10,000 nucleotides of DNA from Paenibacillus urinalis (lineage in GTDB: Bacteria > Bacillota > Bacilli > Paenibacillales > Paenibacillaceae). This document shows positions 7,711-10,000 of this stretch, piece after piece. Position numbers and translations under genes: made by a program. Location of the stretch: the NCBI RefSeq assembly GCF_028747985.1, contig NZ_CP118108.1:1-10000 (forward strand), read 5' to 3'. Under the pieces are notes generated by a model. That model searched no databases and was not told where the DNA came from. It was given only the letters and a program-made list of their open reading frames with translations. Every line of letters starts with the position of its first letter. Position 1 is the stretch's first letter.

Positions 7711-7767
7711 TCACAAATACATTTTCAGCTTAACAATGTTGTTTGATAGACAAGAAGGAGGTCCAGC

Positions 7768-10000
7768 ATGGCGGATCAAAATAACTCGCAAATTAAAGAC
7801 CGCGATATTGGCGAAGAAATGCGCGAGTCCTTTATGGACTATGCGATGAGTATCATCGTCAGCCGTGCTTTGCCTGACGTTAGAGACGGGCTTAAACCAG
7901 TGCACCGTCGTATTCTGTTTGCGATGTCGGAGCTTGGAATGGCACCTGACAAGCCTTACAAGAAATCAGCGCGTATCGTCGGCGAAGTTATCGGTAAATA
8001 TCACCCGCACGGAGATTCGGCCGTATATGAAACTATGGTACGGATGGCCCAAGATTTCTCGATGCGTTATATGCTTGTAGACGGTCACGGTAACTTTGGT
8101 TCCATTGATGGAGATATGGCAGCGGCAATGCGTTATACGGAAGCCCGCTTGTCCAAGATCGCGATGGAAATGCTCCGTGATATTAATAAAGATACGATAG
8201 ATTTTATACCTAACTATGACGGGGAAGAGCACGAGCCTGTCGTTCTTCCTGCTAGATATCCCAATCTGCTCGTAAACGGTGTAGGCGGGATTGCCGTAGG
8301 GATGGCGACCAATATTCCACCTCATAATTTGGGAGAAGTCATTGATGGGGTTCACGCAATGATCGAGAACCCTGATATTGATTCTTTAGAGCTGATGGAA
8401 TATATCAAGGGTCCTGACTTCCCGACTTCTGGATTTATTCTTGGCCGTTCAGGTATTCGCCAGGCTTATCAAACAGGCCGCGGAACGGTTACGATGCGTG
8501 CGAGAACGACCATTGAAGAAGTGAACAACAAAGCAAGAATTATCGTGCACGAAATTCCATATCAAGTGAATAAAGCACGTCTTGTAGAAAAGATTGCAGA
8601 GCTTGTACGTGAGAAGAAGATTGAAGGTATTACAGATCTTCGTGATGAGTCAGACCGCAGCGGTATGCGAATTGTAATTGAGCTGCGCCGCGATGTGAAT
8701 CCGAATGTGGTGCTTAACAATCTGTATAAGCATACTTCCATGCAATCCAATTTCGGTATAAACATGCTGGCCATCGTTAACAACGAGCCTAAGATTCTGA
8801 GCCTGCGTGATGTTCTCTATCACTACTTACAGCATCAAATTACTGTTATTCGCCGTCGTACAGAATTCGAACTGCGCAAAGCGGAAGCCCGTGCACACAT
8901 TCTCGAGGGATTGCGAATTGCTCTGGATCATATTGATGAGATCATCGCTTTGATCCGTGCTTCTGCAACGACAGATGCTGCGAGAGAAGGATTGATTGAG
9001 CGCTTTGAGCTAAGTCATGATCAGGCTCAGGCTATCCTTGATATGCGCTTGCAGCGTCTTACAGGACTTGAACGCGAGAAGATTGAGAACGAATATAACG
9101 AGCTTCTTGCCAAGATTGCAGAATATCGCGAGATTCTAGCGAATGAGCATTTGGTGCTTGAAATCATTCGTGATGAGCTGCAAGAGATCAAGGACCGTTA
9201 CAATGATGAGCGCCGTACGGAGATCACGGTTGGTGAGGAGAGCATTCTTGATGAGGATCTAATTCCGCGTGAGGATGTCGTTGTCACGATTACCCATACT
9301 GGTTACATTAAGCGTCTACCGGTATCCACATACCGTTCGCAGAAGCGAGGCGGTCGTGGTGTGGTGGGTATGGATACCAAGGATGAGGATTTCGTTGAGC
9401 ATTTGTTTGTAACCAACACACATAATTATCTGATGTTCTTCACGGATAAAGGTAAGGTGTACAGGCTCAAAGCTTATGAGATTCCTGAGCTTGGCCGGAC
9501 CGCAAGAGGAACGCCAATTATTAATATGATTCAGATCGAGCAAGGGGAGACTGTCAACGCGGTTATTGAGGTTGAAGAGTTCGAGAGCGAGAAGTTCTTG
9601 TTCTTCGCCACCAAGCATGGCGTTGTGAAGAAGACCCCACTCGACGATTACGTAAATATCCGCAAGGGTGGACTTATAGCTATCCACTTGCGTGAGGATG
9701 ATTCCCTAATCGAAGTGAAGCTTACCGACGGCAAACAAGAGATGATTCTCGGTACAGCTCACGGAATGTCCATTCGTTTCTCTGAAGATGACGTTCGGTC
9801 GATGGGAAGAAGCGCGACAGGGGTCAAAGGCATCAACCTGGACGAAGAGGATTCCGTCATCGGTATGGATATTGTTGATTCAGAGCTTGAGGTTCTCATT
9901 GTTACGGCTAACGGATACGGCAAACGTACCCCGGTATCGGACTATCGTATTCAAAGCCGCGGCGGTAAGGGAATCAAGACGATTAACATTACGGAGAAGA
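7768..10000 (+). CDS. gyrA: DNA gyrase subunit A (partial, runs off the right edge)
   Basis: GyrA carries out DNA cleavage, rejoining and wrapping in gyrase. The first 744 codons are present and the frame is open to the end of the window; full-length relatives are somewhat over 800 residues. The winged-helix and tower part begins [20 protein letters not shown]. The quinolone-resistance region reads [10 protein letters not shown] with Ser84 and Glu88, the wild-type residues. The catalytic pair is Arg122 and Tyr123 in [11 protein letters not shown]. The coiled coil (about 365-490) is rich in Leu, Glu and Arg. The C-terminal DNA-wrapping propeller starts near 500 and has the GyrA box QKRGGRG at 525-531, followed by degenerate blades. 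The start is ATG with a near-perfect Shine-Dalgarno AAGGAGGT (7755-7762), 5 bp away. Unlike in B. subtilis, it is not adjacent to gyrB and appears to have its own promoter and a long leader. Confidence 0.97.
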   Translation, partial: MADQNNSQIKDRDIGEEMRESFMDYAMSIIVSRALPDVRDGLKPVHRRILFAMSELGMAPDKPYKKSARIVGEVIGKYHPHGDSAVYETMVRMAQDFSMRYMLVDGHGNFGSIDGDMAAAMRYTEARLSKIAMEMLRDINKDTIDFIPNYDGEEHEPVVLPARYPNLLVNGVGGIAVGMATNIPPHNLGEVIDGVHAMIENPDIDSLELMEYIKGPDFPTSGFILGRSGIRQAYQTGRGTVTMRARTTIEEVNNKARIIVHEIPYQVNKARLVEKIAELVREKKIEGITDLRDESDRSGMRIVIELRRDVNPNVVLNNLYKHTSMQSNFGINMLAIVNNEPKILSLRDVLYHYLQHQITVIRRRTEFELRKAEARAHILEGLRIALDHIDEIIALIRASATTDAAREGLIERFELSHDQAQAILDMRLQRLTGLEREKIENEYNELLAKIAEYREILANEHLVLEIIRDELQEIKDRYNDERRTEITVGEESILDEDLIPREDVVVTITHTGYIKRLPVSTYRSQKRGGRGVVGMDTKDEDFVEHLFVTNTHNYLMFFTDKGKVYRLKAYEIPELGRTARGTPIINMIQIEQGETVNAVIEVEEFESEKFLFFATKHGVVKKTPLDDYVNIRKGGLIAIHLREDDSLIEVKLTDGKQEMILGTAHGMSIRFSEDDVRSMGRSATGVKGINLDEEDSVIGMDIVDSELEVLIVTANGYGKRTPVSDYRIQSRGGKGIKTINITEK

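Larger units (their letters stand above)
7383..7767. other. Divergent intergenic region between the ATP-grasp gene and gyrA
   Basis: This 385-bp stretch separates the two divergent genes. It holds the minus-strand ribosome binding site (7390-7396), an 8-bp palindrome TTCGCGAA (7424-7431), an extended -10 promoter pointing at gyrA (7459-7487), a one-mismatch DnaA box TGTGGATAT (7507-7515, minus strand), a short dyad CCTA-TAGA-TAGG (7595-7606), a hairpin (7693-7710) and the gyrA Shine-Dalgarno (7755-7762). A 39-codon open frame at 7496-7615 is noted but is not supported as a gene. No known riboswitch was recognised. Confidence 0.7.

Noticed and set aside
7710..7737. Second gyrA promoter with TTCACA and AACAAT
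   Set aside because: The -10 matches only four of six bases and the spacing is short. It is much weaker than the extended -10 promoter at 7459-7487.

Overview
The window is the replication-origin-proximal gene cluster of a low-to-moderate GC Gram-positive bacterium. Protein sequences, Shine-Dalgarno sites and gene order (dnaA-dnaN-yaaA-recF-remB-gyrB-gyrA) fit the Bacillales. The exact wording of DnaA, RemB and GyrB, together with a YheC/YheD-type gene between gyrB and gyrA, suggests Paenibacillus or a close relative. This taxonomic call is inference from remembered family sequences, not from a search.

Layout. 1-1347 is dnaA (+), beginning at the first base of the window, so the upstream half of the origin is not visible. 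1348-1565 is the dnaA-dnaN intergenic region. It looks like the unwinding half of a bipartite oriC: an inverted pair of DnaA boxes, one perfect TTATCCACA box, a short GC-rich step, a run of DnaA-trios and an AT-rich tract. 1566-4415 carries dnaN, yaaA (S4 domain), recF and remB, tightly spaced on the + strand. 4416-4550 is a short gap with a 20-bp-period direct repeat, followed by gyrB (4551-6461) and a clear intrinsic terminator at 6489-6512. 6600-7382 is a minus-strand ATP-grasp gene of the YheC/YheD family. 7383-7767 is a 385-bp divergent intergenic region holding an extended -10 promoter and a long gyrA leader. gyrA starts at 7768 and runs off the right edge.

How the genes work together. 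DnaA opens the origin. DnaN is the clamp for replication and for DnaA inactivation. RecF loads RecA at gaps and stalled forks. GyrA and GyrB form the A2B2 gyrase that removes positive supercoils. YaaA is a small RNA-binding protein and RemB a small DNA-binding regulator that commonly travel with this cluster. The YheC/YheD-like gene is the only accessory gene; its family is linked to the spore coat.

No convincing previously undescribed system is present. This is mostly a conserved housekeeping region. The points that merit a second look are in the non-coding DNA (origin dyad, extra DnaA boxes at yaaA, direct repeats before gyrB, the long gyrA leader) and the inserted ATP-grasp gene. No rRNA, tRNA, CRISPR array, transposon or other mobile element was seen.
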